The notes under the pieces: model-generated
Seen by the model: the letters and a program-made list of their open reading frames with translations, nothing else
The model's database searches: none
Told to the model about the DNA's origin: nothing
Made by a program: the position numbers and the translations under genes
From: Pseudophaeobacter flagellatus
GTDB lineage: Bacteria; Pseudomonadota; Alphaproteobacteria; Rhodobacterales; Rhodobacteraceae
Direction of reading: 5' to 3'
Length of the DNA: 64,000 nt
Assembly: GCF_021228235.1 (NCBI RefSeq)
Contig: NZ_JAJQRG010000002.1
Coordinates: forward strand, 248,001 to 312,000
Part shown: piece by piece, positions 26,282 to 35,630 of the stretch
Position numbering within the stretch: the first letter of the stretch is position 1
Layout of the letters: every line of letters begins with the position of its first letter

Positions 26282-27382
26282 TTGGCTGATGCGTCTAATA
26301 ATGACGCGTTCGTAGAGTTCGAACGCGTACAAAAGAGCTATGACGGTGAGAACCTTGTCGTAAAAGACTTGAACCTCTTTATGCCAAGGGGTGAGTTTCT
26401 CACCATGCTGGGCCCCTCGGGTTCAGGCAAAACAACTTGCCTTATGATGTTGGCTGGTTTTGAGACGGCAACCCATGGCGATATCCGTCTTGGCGGCACC
26501 TCAATCAACAACATCCCGCCGCACAAACGCGGCATTGGCATGGTGTTTCAGAACTATGCGCTGTTCCCGCATATGACCATTGCTGAAAACCTGGCGTTCC
26601 CACTGGAAGTCCGTAAAATCGGCAAGTCGGATCGTGAGGCCAAGGTTAAGCGGGCGCTCGACATGGTGGAAATGGGCGATTTCGGTGGTCGCCGTCCCTC
26701 GCAGCTATCGGGTGGGCAACAGCAGCGGATCGCCCTGGCGCGGGCGCTGGTGTTTGAACCTGAACTGGTCTTGATGGATGAACCGCTCGGCGCCTTGGAT
26801 AAGCAGCTGCGGGAAAAGATGCAGTTTGAAATCACCCATCTGGCGCATCGTCTTGGGATCACTGTGGTCTATGTGACCCACGACCAGACCGAAGCCCTGA
26901 CCATGTCGGACCGGGTGGCGGTGTTTGAAGATGGTCGCATTCAGCAGCTGGCGCCGCCAGACAAGCTCTATGAAGAGCCGCAGAATAGTTTCGTTGCGCA
27001 GTTCATCGGGGAAAACAACACCCTGGAAGGCGTTGTCAAAGAAATCAGCAATGGTGTCGCGCTGGTGCAGCTGGACGGTGGCGAGCTGATCGACTGCAAG
27101 CCGATCAATGTCACCAAGCCGGGCGAACGCACCCGCGTGTCGATTCGCCCCGAGCGGGTTGAATACAACAAGGAGCGCCTGACCGAAGGTGTTCATACGC
27201 TCAAAGCCGAAGTGCTTGAGTTCATCTATATGGGGGATATTTTCCGGACCCGCCTGCGGGTCGCTGGCAACGATGAATTTATCATCAAGACCCGGAATGC
27301 CCCCGACCAAGTGCGCCTGAAACCGGGTCAGCAGATCGAAATCGGTTGGCTGCCCGAAGATTGTCGTGCTCTGGACGCCTAG
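26282..27382 (+). CDS. potA: Polyamine ABC transporter ATP-binding protein (PotA-like)
   Basis: ATPase of the second polyamine-type transporter. The 366-residue product has Walker A GPSGSGKTT near residue 40, signature LSGGQQQRIALARAL, Walker B LVLMDEPLGALD and a C-terminal TOBE domain (VSIRPERVEYNKERL). TTG 26282 is preceded by GGGGAG at six bases and gives the usual start; ATG 26219 would add 21 basic residues without similarity. The stop codon lies in an 18-base perfect palindrome (27372-27389). Confidence 0.9.
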   Translation: MADASNNDAFVEFERVQKSYDGENLVVKDLNLFMPRGEFLTMLGPSGSGKTTCLMMLAGFETATHGDIRLGGTSINNIPPHKRGIGMVFQNYALFPHMTIAENLAFPLEVRKIGKSDREAKVKRALDMVEMGDFGGRRPSQLSGGQQQRIALARALVFEPELVLMDEPLGALDKQLREKMQFEITHLAHRLGITVVYVTHDQTEALTMSDRVAVFEDGRIQQLAPPDKLYEEPQNSFVAQFIGENNTLEGVVKEISNGVALVQLDGGELIDCKPINVTKPGERTRVSIRPERVEYNKERLTEGVHTLKAEVLEFIYMGDIFRTRLRVAGNDEFIIKTRNAPDQVRLKPGQQIEIGWLPEDCRALDA

Positions 27383-27457
27383 GCGTCCAAACGCGCAAAC
27401 CCTGGCATCAATGATCGGGGCTGGAAACCTACGAAAATCAACAAGGAGAGATCTCTT

Positions 27458-28564
27458 ATGAAGATGACCAAATTGTCTGCACTGGCAATGACCACAGCGC
27501 TGATCGCGCCTGCGGCCTTTGCCGAAGACATGGCAAACGAACTGACGCTGGTATCCTGGGGTGGAGCCTATCAGGACAGCCAGAATAAAGCCTATGTCGA
27601 ACCCTATCTGGCGGCAAACGAAGGCGTTAGCGCCGTGTGGGACGAAAGCTCGGCCGAAGCGGTTGCCAAACTGCGCGCCATGAACGAAGCCGGCAATGTG
27701 ACCTGGGATCTGGTCGACGTTGTGGCCTCGGATGCGATGCGTCTCTGTGACGAAGGTCTCGCCGCAGAGCTGGACCACGACGCAGATCTGGCCGCCGCTC
27801 CCGATGGCACCCCTGCCACGGAAGACTTTGGTGATCTGCTGGTTTCTGAGTGCTTTGTGCCACAGATCGTTTACTCGACCACCTTTGGCTACCGCACCGA
27901 TCTGGTGGGCGCCGAAGCACCAACCTCTGTTTGCGACATCTTTGACCTGGCCAAATTCCCAGGCAAGCGTTCGCTGCAAAAGCGTCCAATCGACAACATG
28001 GAATGGGCGCTGTACTGCGACGGCGTTGCCAAGGACGAAATCTATGACGTTCTGGGCACCGACGAAGGTGTGACACAGGCGCTGAACAAGCTCGACAGCA
28101 TCAAAGACAGCGTTGTCTGGTGGTCTGCCGGTGCGGAAACTCCGCAGTTGCTGGCCGATGGCGAAGTTGTGATGGGTTCGACCTACAACGGGCGTCTGTT
28201 CTCGGCGATCGCCGAGCAAAACCAACCAATTGGTATGCTCTGGGATATGCAGTCCTTTGATCTTGACGGCTGGATCGTTCCCGCTGGCCTGCCTGCAGAT
28301 CGCAAAGCCCGTGCCATGGACTTCCTGAAGTTCGCCACCGACACCCAGCGTCTGGCTGATCAGGCTGCCTATATCTCTTATGGTCCTGCGCGCGCCTCTT
28401 CGGCACCGCTGGTTGGCAAGCACGCAGTGCTGGGCATCGAAATGGCGCCTCACATGCCAACAGATCCTGCCAACTCTGGCAATGTGCACACCTATGACTA
28501 CGAATGGTGGGCAGACAACCGTGACGATCTGGATGCAAAATTCCAGGCTTGGTTGCTCCAATAA
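27458..28564 (+). CDS. Polyamine-type periplasmic solute-binding protein
   Basis: PotD/PotF-like binding protein of 368 residues. A signal peptide is cleaved probably after AFA (residue 22), and the mature start reads LTLVSWGGAYQDSQNKAYV. A strong AGGAGAG ribosome site precedes the start. It follows the ATPase by 75 bases and is separated from the permeases by a hairpin, giving the usual excess of binding protein. Four Cys in the mature part suggest disulfides. The exact ligand (putrescine, spermidine or a related compound) cannot be read from sequence. Confidence 0.9.
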   Translation: MKMTKLSALAMTTALIAPAAFAEDMANELTLVSWGGAYQDSQNKAYVEPYLAANEGVSAVWDESSAEAVAKLRAMNEAGNVTWDLVDVVASDAMRLCDEGLAAELDHDADLAAAPDGTPATEDFGDLLVSECFVPQIVYSTTFGYRTDLVGAEAPTSVCDIFDLAKFPGKRSLQKRPIDNMEWALYCDGVAKDEIYDVLGTDEGVTQALNKLDSIKDSVVWWSAGAETPQLLADGEVVMGSTYNGRLFSAIAEQNQPIGMLWDMQSFDLDGWIVPAGLPADRKARAMDFLKFATDTQRLADQAAYISYGPARASSAPLVGKHAVLGIEMAPHMPTDPANSGNVHTYDYEWWADNRDDLDAKFQAWLLQ

Positions 28565-28586
28565 TCTGACCTCGTTGTGAGAACGG

Positions 28587-28616
28587 GAAAGGGCCCGGCA
28601 TTGTCTGGGCCCTTTC
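28587..28616 (+). terminator. Hairpin after the solute-binding protein gene
   Basis: GAAAGGGCCC / GGGCCCTTTC, ten perfect pairs around an inner mismatch and loop, followed by TCC rather than a T run. It is likely a partial terminator or mRNA stabiliser before the permease genes. Confidence 0.65.
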
Positions 28617-28653
28617 TCCACCAATCAAAAAAGACCCGACGGGGACCCCCACC

Positions 28654-29925
28654 ATGAGTGACACCACCCAAAATGGCCCTGTGCTGGCCGCTGATGGCAC
28701 GCCGCTAAAGCGTAGCCTCGCGAAGGCACTGCGGCTGCAGAAGCTCAGGGCTTTGATGCTGATTGCACCGCTGCTCTTGTTTATTCTTGTGACCTTCATC
28801 CTGCCTGTGGGCGACATGCTGTTCCGCTCTGTGGACAACCGCATCGTTCAAGAGGTTCTGCCCAAAACCGTTGTCGCCTTGGAAAGCTGGGATCCGGCCT
28901 CAAGCGAACTGCCAGACGAAGCCGTATTTGCGGCCCTGGCCGTGGATATGAAGGCGGCGGCCGAACTTAAGGTTCACACACGTGTGGCCAAGCGACTGAA
29001 CTATGAAAACCCTGGCATGTCCTCGGTGTTTCGTAAATCCGGTCGTAAGATCCGAAAATGGGATGTTGAAAACGATGGTCCCTATAAGGAACGCCTGATC
29101 GAACTGAACGAGGGCTGGGCCGATCTTGAATTGTGGCGCACCATCAAGACCTATTCCGGCACGCGGACGGCGGGGTATTTCCTCAATGCGGTCGATCTGA
29201 AGCTGGGTGCCGAGGGGGTGGAAATCCGCCCCGAGACAGAGCGCATCTACAATACCATGCTGGTCCGCACCATGCGGATGTCGCTGATCATTACCTTCAG
29301 CTGCATCATGCTGGGTTATCCAGTGGCCTGGTTGCTGGCAAACCTGCCAACACGCAAAGCCAATCTCTTGATGATCCTGGTCTTGCTGCCCTTCTGGACT
29401 TCCTTGCTGGTTAGAACGTCATCTTGGAAAATCCTTCTTCAACAACAGGGGGTTATCAATGATGTCCTGGTTTGGATTGGTCTTGTCGCGGATGACAACC
29501 GGCTTGTGCTGATCAACAATGAGCTGGGTACTATCATTGCGATGACCCATATCCTGCTGCCCTTTATGATCCTGCCGATGTATTCGGTGATGCAGACGAT
29601 CCAGCCCACCTATCTGCGGGCGGCAAAATCGCTGGGTGCGACCAACTGGACGGCCTTTTGGCGGGTGTATTTCCCGCAGTCGGTGCCGGGCATTGGTGCC
29701 GGGTCGATCCTGGTCTTCATTCTGGCGGTTGGGTACTACATCACCCCGGCCCTGGTTGGCGGGACCAAAGGGACCTTCATTTCTAACCTGATTGCCTATC
29801 ACATCTCGACATCGGGTAACTGGGGTCTGGGCGCTGCGCTTGGTTCGATCCTGCTTGCAGTGGTGCTGCTGCTGTACTGGGTCTATGACAAGATTGTCGG
29901 CATCGACAACGTGAAGCTGGGGTAA
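28654..29925 (+). CDS. Polyamine ABC transporter permease with large periplasmic insertion
   Basis: PotB-like permease, but 423 residues against about 285-300 in the family. A first helix (about residues 36-56) is followed by a hydrophilic segment of roughly 150 residues before the second helix (near residue 210, SLIITFSCIMLGYPVAWLLA). The membrane core is normal, including the EAA loop PTYLRAAKSLGATNWTAFWR. The insertion is charged and probably folds as an extra periplasmic domain; its role is unknown. Confidence 0.9.
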   Translation: MSDTTQNGPVLAADGTPLKRSLAKALRLQKLRALMLIAPLLLFILVTFILPVGDMLFRSVDNRIVQEVLPKTVVALESWDPASSELPDEAVFAALAVDMKAAAELKVHTRVAKRLNYENPGMSSVFRKSGRKIRKWDVENDGPYKERLIELNEGWADLELWRTIKTYSGTRTAGYFLNAVDLKLGAEGVEIRPETERIYNTMLVRTMRMSLIITFSCIMLGYPVAWLLANLPTRKANLLMILVLLPFWTSLLVRTSSWKILLQQQGVINDVLVWIGLVADDNRLVLINNELGTIIAMTHILLPFMILPMYSVMQTIQPTYLRAAKSLGATNWTAFWRVYFPQSVPGIGAGSILVFILAVGYYITPALVGGTKGTFISNLIAYHISTSGNWGLGAALGSILLAVVLLLYWVYDKIVGIDNVKLG

Positions 29926-29931
29926 CCGACA

Positions 29932-30786
29932 ATGAGTGCACTTCCTCCATATGCGACGACAGGCCAGCGGGCTTGGTACTACTCTTTCCGGGTGATCTGT
30001 GGGTTGATCTTTTTCTTCCTGATCGCGCCGATCGTGGTGATCATCCCTCTGAGCTTCAACGCGCAGGACTTCTTTACCTTCACCCCGGAAATGCTGCGGC
30101 TGGATCCAGAAGGGTTTTCGCTGAAACACTATCGGGATTTCTTCAGCAATGATTCCTGGCAAAGCGCGATGTGGAATTCGCTGAAGATTGCCCCCATGGC
30201 AACGCTGCTCTCGGTCAGCTTTGGCACATTGGCGGCAATCGGGCTAAGCCAGCAGCATGTGCCGTTCCGGCGCGCGATCATGGCGATCCTGATTTCGCCA
30301 ATGATTGTGCCGCTGATTATTTCAGCTGCGGGGATGTATTTCTTCTACAGCCGGATTGGCCTGCAGGGCACCTACCTTGGGGTGGTGCTGGCCCATGCGG
30401 CATTGGGGATTCCCTTTGTGATCATTACTGTAACGGCAACGCTGGTGGGATTTGACCGCTCGCTGACACGTGCGGCGGCCAATATGGGCGCGGATCCGGT
30501 GACCACCTTCTTCCGCATTCAGATGCCACTGATCCTGCCTGGCGTGATCTCGGGCGGCCTGTTTGCCTTCATCACCTCGTTTGATGAAGTCGTGGTGGTC
30601 CTGTTTGTTGGCTCGGCTGGTCAAAAGACCCTGCCTTGGCAGATGTTTATCGGGCTGCGGGAACAGATCTCACCCACCATCCTGGCGGTTGCGACAATCC
30701 TGGTGGCGATTTCGATCCTGCTGCTGACGACGGTGGAACTGCTGCGCCGCCGTTCGGAACGTCTGCGCGGGATTACCCCTAGCTAA
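29932..30786 (+). CDS. Polyamine ABC transporter permease (PotC-like)
   Basis: Second permease, 284 residues, six predicted helices, with the EAA loop RSLTRAAANMGADPVTTFFR near residue 180. It lies six bases after the first permease and completes the potA-binding protein-permease-permease operon, which ends at a G/C-rich terminator. Confidence 0.92.
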   Translation: MSALPPYATTGQRAWYYSFRVICGLIFFFLIAPIVVIIPLSFNAQDFFTFTPEMLRLDPEGFSLKHYRDFFSNDSWQSAMWNSLKIAPMATLLSVSFGTLAAIGLSQQHVPFRRAIMAILISPMIVPLIISAAGMYFFYSRIGLQGTYLGVVLAHAALGIPFVIITVTATLVGFDRSLTRAAANMGADPVTTFFRIQMPLILPGVISGGLFAFITSFDEVVVVLFVGSAGQKTLPWQMFIGLREQISPTILAVATILVAISILLLTTVELLRRRSERLRGITPS

Positions 30787-30811
30787 CCTTCTGAAATATC
30801 CAGTAAAAACA

Positions 30812-30841
30812 AAGGCCCCGCAGATCTCTCTGCGGGGCCTT
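30812..30841 (+). terminator. Terminator of the second polyamine transporter operon
   Basis: AAGGCCCCGCAGA / TCTGCGGGGCCTT-type stem of about 12 pairs. It is between convergent operons (rnr comes from the right), and the A/T flanks suit use from both sides. Confidence 0.75.
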
Positions 30842-30873
30842 GCGCGTTTTGCTGGCTTTGTCGGCGCGCTGCT

Positions 30874-33156
30874 TCAGCTCTTGCGCTTGCGTTCGGTTTT
30901 ACGTTTGAGCTTGGCCGTCTTGTGCTTGGACCTGTTGCTTTTGCGTTTAACGGTACGCCCGGCAGGGCTGCGCCTGCCGCCGCCAGCACCGCGGACATTG
31001 CCCTTTGGCAGCTCGTCTCCTTCGATGGATAGCAGCTCCAGCTCTAGTCCGCCGGTGACGGGCGCGGCCTGGGTCAGGCGTACGGTGACCCGCTGGCCGA
31101 TGGAAAGGGTCAGGCCGGTATCAACCCCCATCAGGGTGTTGCCCTCGGCGTCAAAGTGGAAGAACTCGCGCCCGATTGTGCGCACGGGCACCAGGCCATC
31201 GGCGCCGGTTTCATCCATTTTCACAAAGGCCCCAAATCGGGCTATGCCGCTGATCCGACCAGTGAATTCAGTACCAACCCGTTCCGACAGATAGGCCGCG
31301 AGATAGCGGTCGGTGGTGTCACGTTCGGCAATCATTGATCGGCGTTCGGTGTCTGAAATATGGGTGGCCGTCTCTGCCAGGCCTTCAATCTCGCCAGACG
31401 ACAACCCATCGTCGCCCCAGCCATGTGCTGTGATCAAAGAACGATGAACGATGAGATCGGCATAGCGCCGGATCGGCGAGGTGAAATGCGCGTAGTTGCG
31501 CAGTGCGAGGCCAAAATGCCCAAAGTTTTCAGGCGTATAATACGCCTGCTGCATGGATCGCAGGGTGGAAATATTGATCAGCTCTGCGTCATCTGTCCCC
31601 GCCGCACCATTCAGCAGCGCGTTCAGGTGGCGGGTCTGCAGCACCTGCCCCTTGGCGAGCGGAAAGCCCGCCGCCATGGCGGTTTCGCGCAGCGATTCCA
31701 GTTTTTCCGGCGCCGGCTCTTCGTGCACCCGGAACAAGAGCGGCGAGTGCTTCTTGATCAGGGTTTCGGCGGCGGAGACATTGGCAAGGATCATGAATTC
31801 TTCGATCAGGCGATGCGCGTCCAGCCGGTCGCGGAAGGCGACCGATGTCACCTCGCCACTGTCGCTGAGGATGATTTTGCGTTCCGGCAGGTCCAGATCC
31901 AGCGGTTCGCGCCGCCCGCGGGCCGCCTTTAGCGCCTCATAGGCGGCATAGAGCGGTTTGATCACCGGCTCCAGGAAACGCTCGGTCCGCTCGCTCACTT
32001 GCCCGTCTATTGCGTCCTGCACCTCGGTATAATGCAGCGAGGCGGCAGATTGCATCAGCCCGCGCACAAAGCGATGAGAGATCTTGTTGCCCTCGGCGTC
32101 GATCTGCATGCGCACGGCAAGACAGGGGCGTGGGACGCCCTCATGCAGCGAACACAGATCGCCCGACAGCCGGTCTGGCAGCATCGGCACAACCCGGTCG
32201 GGGAAATAGGAAGAGTTGCCGCGCTTGCGCGCCTCGCGGTCGAGTTCGCTGCCGGGGGTGACATAGGCGGCGACATCGGCAATCGCCACCCAGATGATAT
32301 GGCCGCCGGGATTTTTCGGGTCGGTGTCGGCTTCGGCATAGCAGGCGTCATCATGGTCGCGGGCATCTGCCGGGTCGATGGTAACCAGCGGCATCTGACG
32401 CAGATCTTCGCGCCCTTTCAGGCCCATGGGCTTGGCGGCATCTGCTTCGGCCACGACCTTGTCGGGGAAATCATCGGGTATGCCGTGCTGGTGAATGGCG
32501 ATCAGCGATACAGCCTTGGGGGCCGAAGGGTCGCCCAGACGGTTGAGGATCCGGGCGCGCGGCAGACCCATGCGACCCTTGGGGCCGGCCTGTTCTGCCT
32601 CTACCAGTTCCCCATCCTGGGCGCCTAACATGGCATCCGCCATCACCGCCCATTCGTTGGCCGAGGCTTTCTCGATCGGCACAATGCGGCCGCCTTCGGT
32701 GCCTTTGCGGAAGATCCCGATCACGCGCTTGGGATTAACGCCAATGCGGCGAATCAGCCGGGCCTCATAGTGGTGATCGCTGCCCTCAACCTTGGTAAGC
32801 CGTGCCAGAATGCGATCGCCCTGGCCCAGGGCGGGCCCGGCCGGGGTGGTGACAACCAGAACGATGGGTTCGACACCTTCGCCGTGCCATTCCAGCGGCT
32901 GGGCATAAAGATCGCCATTGTCATCTGGTGCCTTGATCAGCAGCACGGTGACGGGGGGTAATTGTTCTGGATCGCGATAGGTCTTGTTGCGCTTTTGCAG
33001 GTGGCCTTCGGCCTCCAGCTCTTTCAGCAGGCGCTTTAGGTCGATACGGTCGGCGCCCTTGATGCCAAAAGCCTTGGCAATGTCGCGTTTCGAGGTCTGG
33101 GTCGGGTGGGCGCTGATCCAATCGAGGATCTCTGCCTTGGAGGGGATACGGGTCAT
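30874..33156 (-). CDS. rnr: Ribonuclease R
   Basis: Processive 3'-5' exoribonuclease that degrades structured RNA. The 760-residue product has an N-terminal winged helix (residues 1-60), cold-shock domains and the RNB catalytic domain with the acidic motif IDPADARDHDDACYAE near residue 258. An S1 domain follows (GTEFTGRISGIARFGAFVKM, near 630). The C-terminal tail is rich in Lys/Arg (KRKSNRSKHKTAKLKRKTER), typical of RNase R. Confidence 0.95.
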   Translation of the reverse strand: MTRIPSKAEILDWISAHPTQTSKRDIAKAFGIKGADRIDLKRLLKELEAEGHLQKRNKTYRDPEQLPPVTVLLIKAPDDNGDLYAQPLEWHGEGVEPIVLVVTTPAGPALGQGDRILARLTKVEGSDHHYEARLIRRIGVNPKRVIGIFRKGTEGGRIVPIEKASANEWAVMADAMLGAQDGELVEAEQAGPKGRMGLPRARILNRLGDPSAPKAVSLIAIHQHGIPDDFPDKVVAEADAAKPMGLKGREDLRQMPLVTIDPADARDHDDACYAEADTDPKNPGGHIIWVAIADVAAYVTPGSELDREARKRGNSSYFPDRVVPMLPDRLSGDLCSLHEGVPRPCLAVRMQIDAEGNKISHRFVRGLMQSAASLHYTEVQDAIDGQVSERTERFLEPVIKPLYAAYEALKAARGRREPLDLDLPERKIILSDSGEVTSVAFRDRLDAHRLIEEFMILANVSAAETLIKKHSPLLFRVHEEPAPEKLESLRETAMAAGFPLAKGQVLQTRHLNALLNGAAGTDDAELINISTLRSMQQAYYTPENFGHFGLALRNYAHFTSPIRRYADLIVHRSLITAHGWGDDGLSSGEIEGLAETATHISDTERRSMIAERDTTDRYLAAYLSERVGTEFTGRISGIARFGAFVKMDETGADGLVPVRTIGREFFHFDAEGNTLMGVDTGLTLSIGQRVTVRLTQAAPVTGGLELELLSIEGDELPKGNVRGAGGGRRSPAGRTVKRKSNRSKHKTAKLKRKTERKRKS

Positions 33157-33221
33157 ATCCTTCGCCTAGCATGGCTGGCCCGGCAGGTCATGGTAAAAGC
33201 GCGCCCGGCAGTGCAACCCTG

Positions 33222-33812
33222 CTATCCGCAGCGCAGGTCGGCACTGGTGTCCACATCGCGCAGCTGGTCGATCAGGGCAATGCGCTGACCGGGCAGGCTT
33301 CGAATACTGTCGGCAAGGGCCTGCGGGCTGGACCAGCGCACCCCGGAAAGCAGGTTGGGTGGCAGGCGGCGGGGATGCTTGGCACCGATCAGCCAATAAC
33401 CGCCATCCATCGCCGGGCCAAAGACCACATCATGGGCACCAAGCGCGGCAAAGGAGCGAGCGATATGGGCACGGCTGATACCGGGAATATCGGCGCCAAT
33501 CAGGCAGACTGGGCCGGGGTTGATACCGGGGTGGCCAAAGTGGCGCAGCAGTCGCGCCATGCGCTGGCCCAGATCACCATGCCTCTGGGGGTGGCGGGCA
33601 ATATCGGCGGGCCAGACCCGCGCGGTAACGGCCAGATCGGGGGTAACCGCAAGGATGATCTGCCAGCGTGGATCGCGTAGGCGGCGGATCAGCCGAGCGC
33701 TTTGATGGCGAAACCACCAGGTGGCGGCGATCTGGCCGATGTCGCGCCCCAGCCGGGTTTTCACCCGGCCGACGCGGGGCTCTTTGATCATGATGATCAG
33801 GGTTGGTTTCAC
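33222..33812 (-). CDS. DUF2064/TIGR04282-type glycosyltransferase
   Basis: A 196-residue nucleotidyl/glycosyltransferase-A fold protein. The N-terminal IMIKEPRVGRVKTRLGRDIG is characteristic, followed by GPVCLIGADIPGIS and VVFGPAMDGGYWLIG. Some family members act in arsenosugar synthesis, but no arsenic genes are nearby. The start is GTG 33812, overlapping the GNAT stop (GTGA), so it is the third gene of a dapE-GNAT-glycosyltransferase operon. Confidence 0.85.
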   Translation of the reverse strand: MKPTLIIMIKEPRVGRVKTRLGRDIGQIAATWWFRHQSARLIRRLRDPRWQIILAVTPDLAVTARVWPADIARHPQRHGDLGQRMARLLRHFGHPGINPGPVCLIGADIPGISRAHIARSFAALGAHDVVFGPAMDGGYWLIGAKHPRRLPPNLLSGVRWSSPQALADSIRSLPGQRIALIDQLRDVDTSADLRCG

Positions 33813-34234
33813 GCCAGCTCCAGCACCATATCGCGGTGATCTATGCCTGCATCGTCATAGACCGGGCCTGTGGCGCTAAAGCCCAGCTTTTCATAAAACC
33901 CCAGCGCCTGGATCTGCGCCCCCAGCTTGACCGTTGCAATGCCGGGGGTGTCGCGGGCAATGGCAAGGGCGGCGCGGATCAGGTCGGCGCCAAGCCCGGT
34001 GCCCCGGAGGTTTGGCAGCACACAAACGCGCCCGATCTTGGCCAAGTCGCCATCAAACACAATGCGGGCCGTGCCGATAGGCGCGTCGTTCTGCGTTGCC
34101 AAAAGATGGGTGGCGCTGGCATCATGCGCGTCTAGTTCTTCGCTTTCAGGGACACCCTGTTCTTGCACGAAGACCCTGTAGCGCAGCGCATAGCAGGCAG
34201 CCAAATCCTGGGTAATTTCGATCCTAGCTGTCAT
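33809..34234 (-). CDS. GNAT family N-acetyltransferase
   Basis: A 141-residue acetyltransferase with the ElaA/YjcF-like start [18 protein letters not shown] and the acetyl-CoA loop [19 protein letters not shown] near residue 75. The substrate is unknown. Start and stop both overlap neighbours by four bases, giving tight coupling with dapE and the glycosyltransferase. Confidence 0.88.
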   Translation of the reverse strand: MTARIEITQDLAACYALRYRVFVQEQGVPESEELDAHDASATHLLATQNDAPIGTARIVFDGDLAKIGRVCVLPNLRGTGLGADLIRAALAIARDTPGIATVKLGAQIQALGFYEKLGFSATGPVYDDAGIDHRDMVLELA

Positions 34235-35376
34235 GTAAAATAGTCTTTCAGAATGCGAGTATAGATGGATTTCAACTGCTCGATCTGCGCCACTGGCACG
34301 TTTTCGTCTACCTGGTGCATGGTCTTGCCAACCAGACCAAATTCAACCACCGGACAATGGTTCTTGACAAAGCGTGCATCCGAGGTGCCGCCCGTTGTTG
34401 ACAGTTCCGGGGTGACGCCGGTTTCGGCCTGCACTGCCGCCGAAATCAGATCTGACAGCGCTCCGGGCGGGGTGATGAAGCTCTCGCCTGAGATCTGCGT
34501 CTTGAGGTCAATATCGACGCCAAATTCAGTCGCGACGCTGTCGGCCTCTTGCTGTAGCCAGGTGGTGAGACTGGCACCAGAATGGCTGTCGTTGAAGCGG
34601 ATGTTGACGGTTGAACGGGCCTGCGCCGGGATCACATTGGTCGCTGGGTTGCCGGTGTCGATGGTCACCACCGCCAGGGTCGAGGCATCAAAATGCGCGG
34701 TGCCCTGATCCAGCGGATGGCTGGCCAGACGATCCATCAGCCGCGCCATGGCATTCAGCGGATTGTTGGCGCGATGTGGATAGGCGGAATGGCCTTGTTT
34801 GCCGGTCACGGTGAACCAGGTGGTCATAGAGCCTCGCCGCCCGATCTTGATCATCTCACCCATGGTATTGGGGCAGGTGGGTTCGCCCACCAGGCAGACA
34901 TCCATCTTTTCGCCTGCGGTCTCCATGTGATCTAGCAGCGCAGTGGTGCCGTCAATGGCATCGCCTTCCTCATCGCCGGTGATGGTTAGGATCACGGCAC
35001 CGTCAGGGGGGGTCTGGGTGACAAAATCAATGGCAGCGGCGGCAAAGGCTGCAACGCCCGATTTCATATCGGTTGCCCCCCGGCCATACATCACCCCGTC
35101 TTTTATTTCGGCGCCAAAGGGGGGCATGGTCCAGGCGGCTTCATCGCCCAGGGGCACCACATCGGTGTGGCCATTAAAGCCAAAGCTGCGGGCATGGCCC
35201 TTGTCGCCCCAGCGGGCAAACAGGTTGGCAATGCCGCCACGATCGACGCGGGTGCAGGCAAAACCAGCCTCGCAGAGCAGGTCTTCCAGCAGGCGCAGCG
35301 CGCCGCCTTCTTCTGGGGTGACCGAGGGGCAACGGATCAGATCTGCGGTCAGGCGAACCGGGTCGATGGCGGACAT
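34231..35376 (-). CDS. dapE: Succinyl-diaminopimelate desuccinylase
   Basis: Zinc peptidase-family enzyme of lysine and peptidoglycan precursor synthesis, acting after DapD and the aminotransferase. The 381-residue product has metal and catalytic motifs [26 protein letters not shown] and [12 protein letters not shown], and a C-terminal metal ligand in [13 protein letters not shown]. dapD lies 3 kb away on the same strand. A small hairpin CGTCA-AGGCC-TGACG sits upstream at 35396-35410. Confidence 0.95.
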   Translation of the reverse strand: MSAIDPVRLTADLIRCPSVTPEEGGALRLLEDLLCEAGFACTRVDRGGIANLFARWGDKGHARSFGFNGHTDVVPLGDEAAWTMPPFGAEIKDGVMYGRGATDMKSGVAAFAAAAIDFVTQTPPDGAVILTITGDEEGDAIDGTTALLDHMETAGEKMDVCLVGEPTCPNTMGEMIKIGRRGSMTTWFTVTGKQGHSAYPHRANNPLNAMARLMDRLASHPLDQGTAHFDASTLAVVTIDTGNPATNVIPAQARSTVNIRFNDSHSGASLTTWLQQEADSVATEFGVDIDLKTQISGESFITPPGALSDLISAAVQAETGVTPELSTTGGTSDARFVKNHCPVVEFGLVGKTMHQVDENVPVAQIEQLKSIYTRILKDYFT

Positions 35377-35630
35377 GGGAGATGCTCCTGTAGGGCGTCA
35401 AGGCCTGACGCATGGGATGGTGTTGGCTTGATTTACCGTGCTTTGAAAGGCCTTGCAAATCCGGGGCAAACCCGGCGCCAACTTCGGGCAGATTCTAACA
35501 AAACCCTGTGCAACTATCTGACATATTGGGCGCAACGCCCAGGCCTGGCCAAAGGCTTCAAGCTTGCCTGACCAGGGCGAACCCCCTAAGACGGATTTAA
35601 GAATGTTGTATCTGACTCTTAGGTATCGAT

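Noticed and set aside
26705-28624. Minus-strand open frame of 639 codons antisense to potA and the binding protein gene
   Set aside because: It lies wholly opposite two well-supported genes. Its composition (many Arg, His, Gln, Gly) is that of a reverse-frame shadow of GC-rich coding sequence, and it has no ribosome site or motif.
18273-30786. Polyamine locus as a recent genomic island
   Set aside because: No integrase, tRNA border, direct repeats or obvious compositional break was seen; codon use looks like the flanks.
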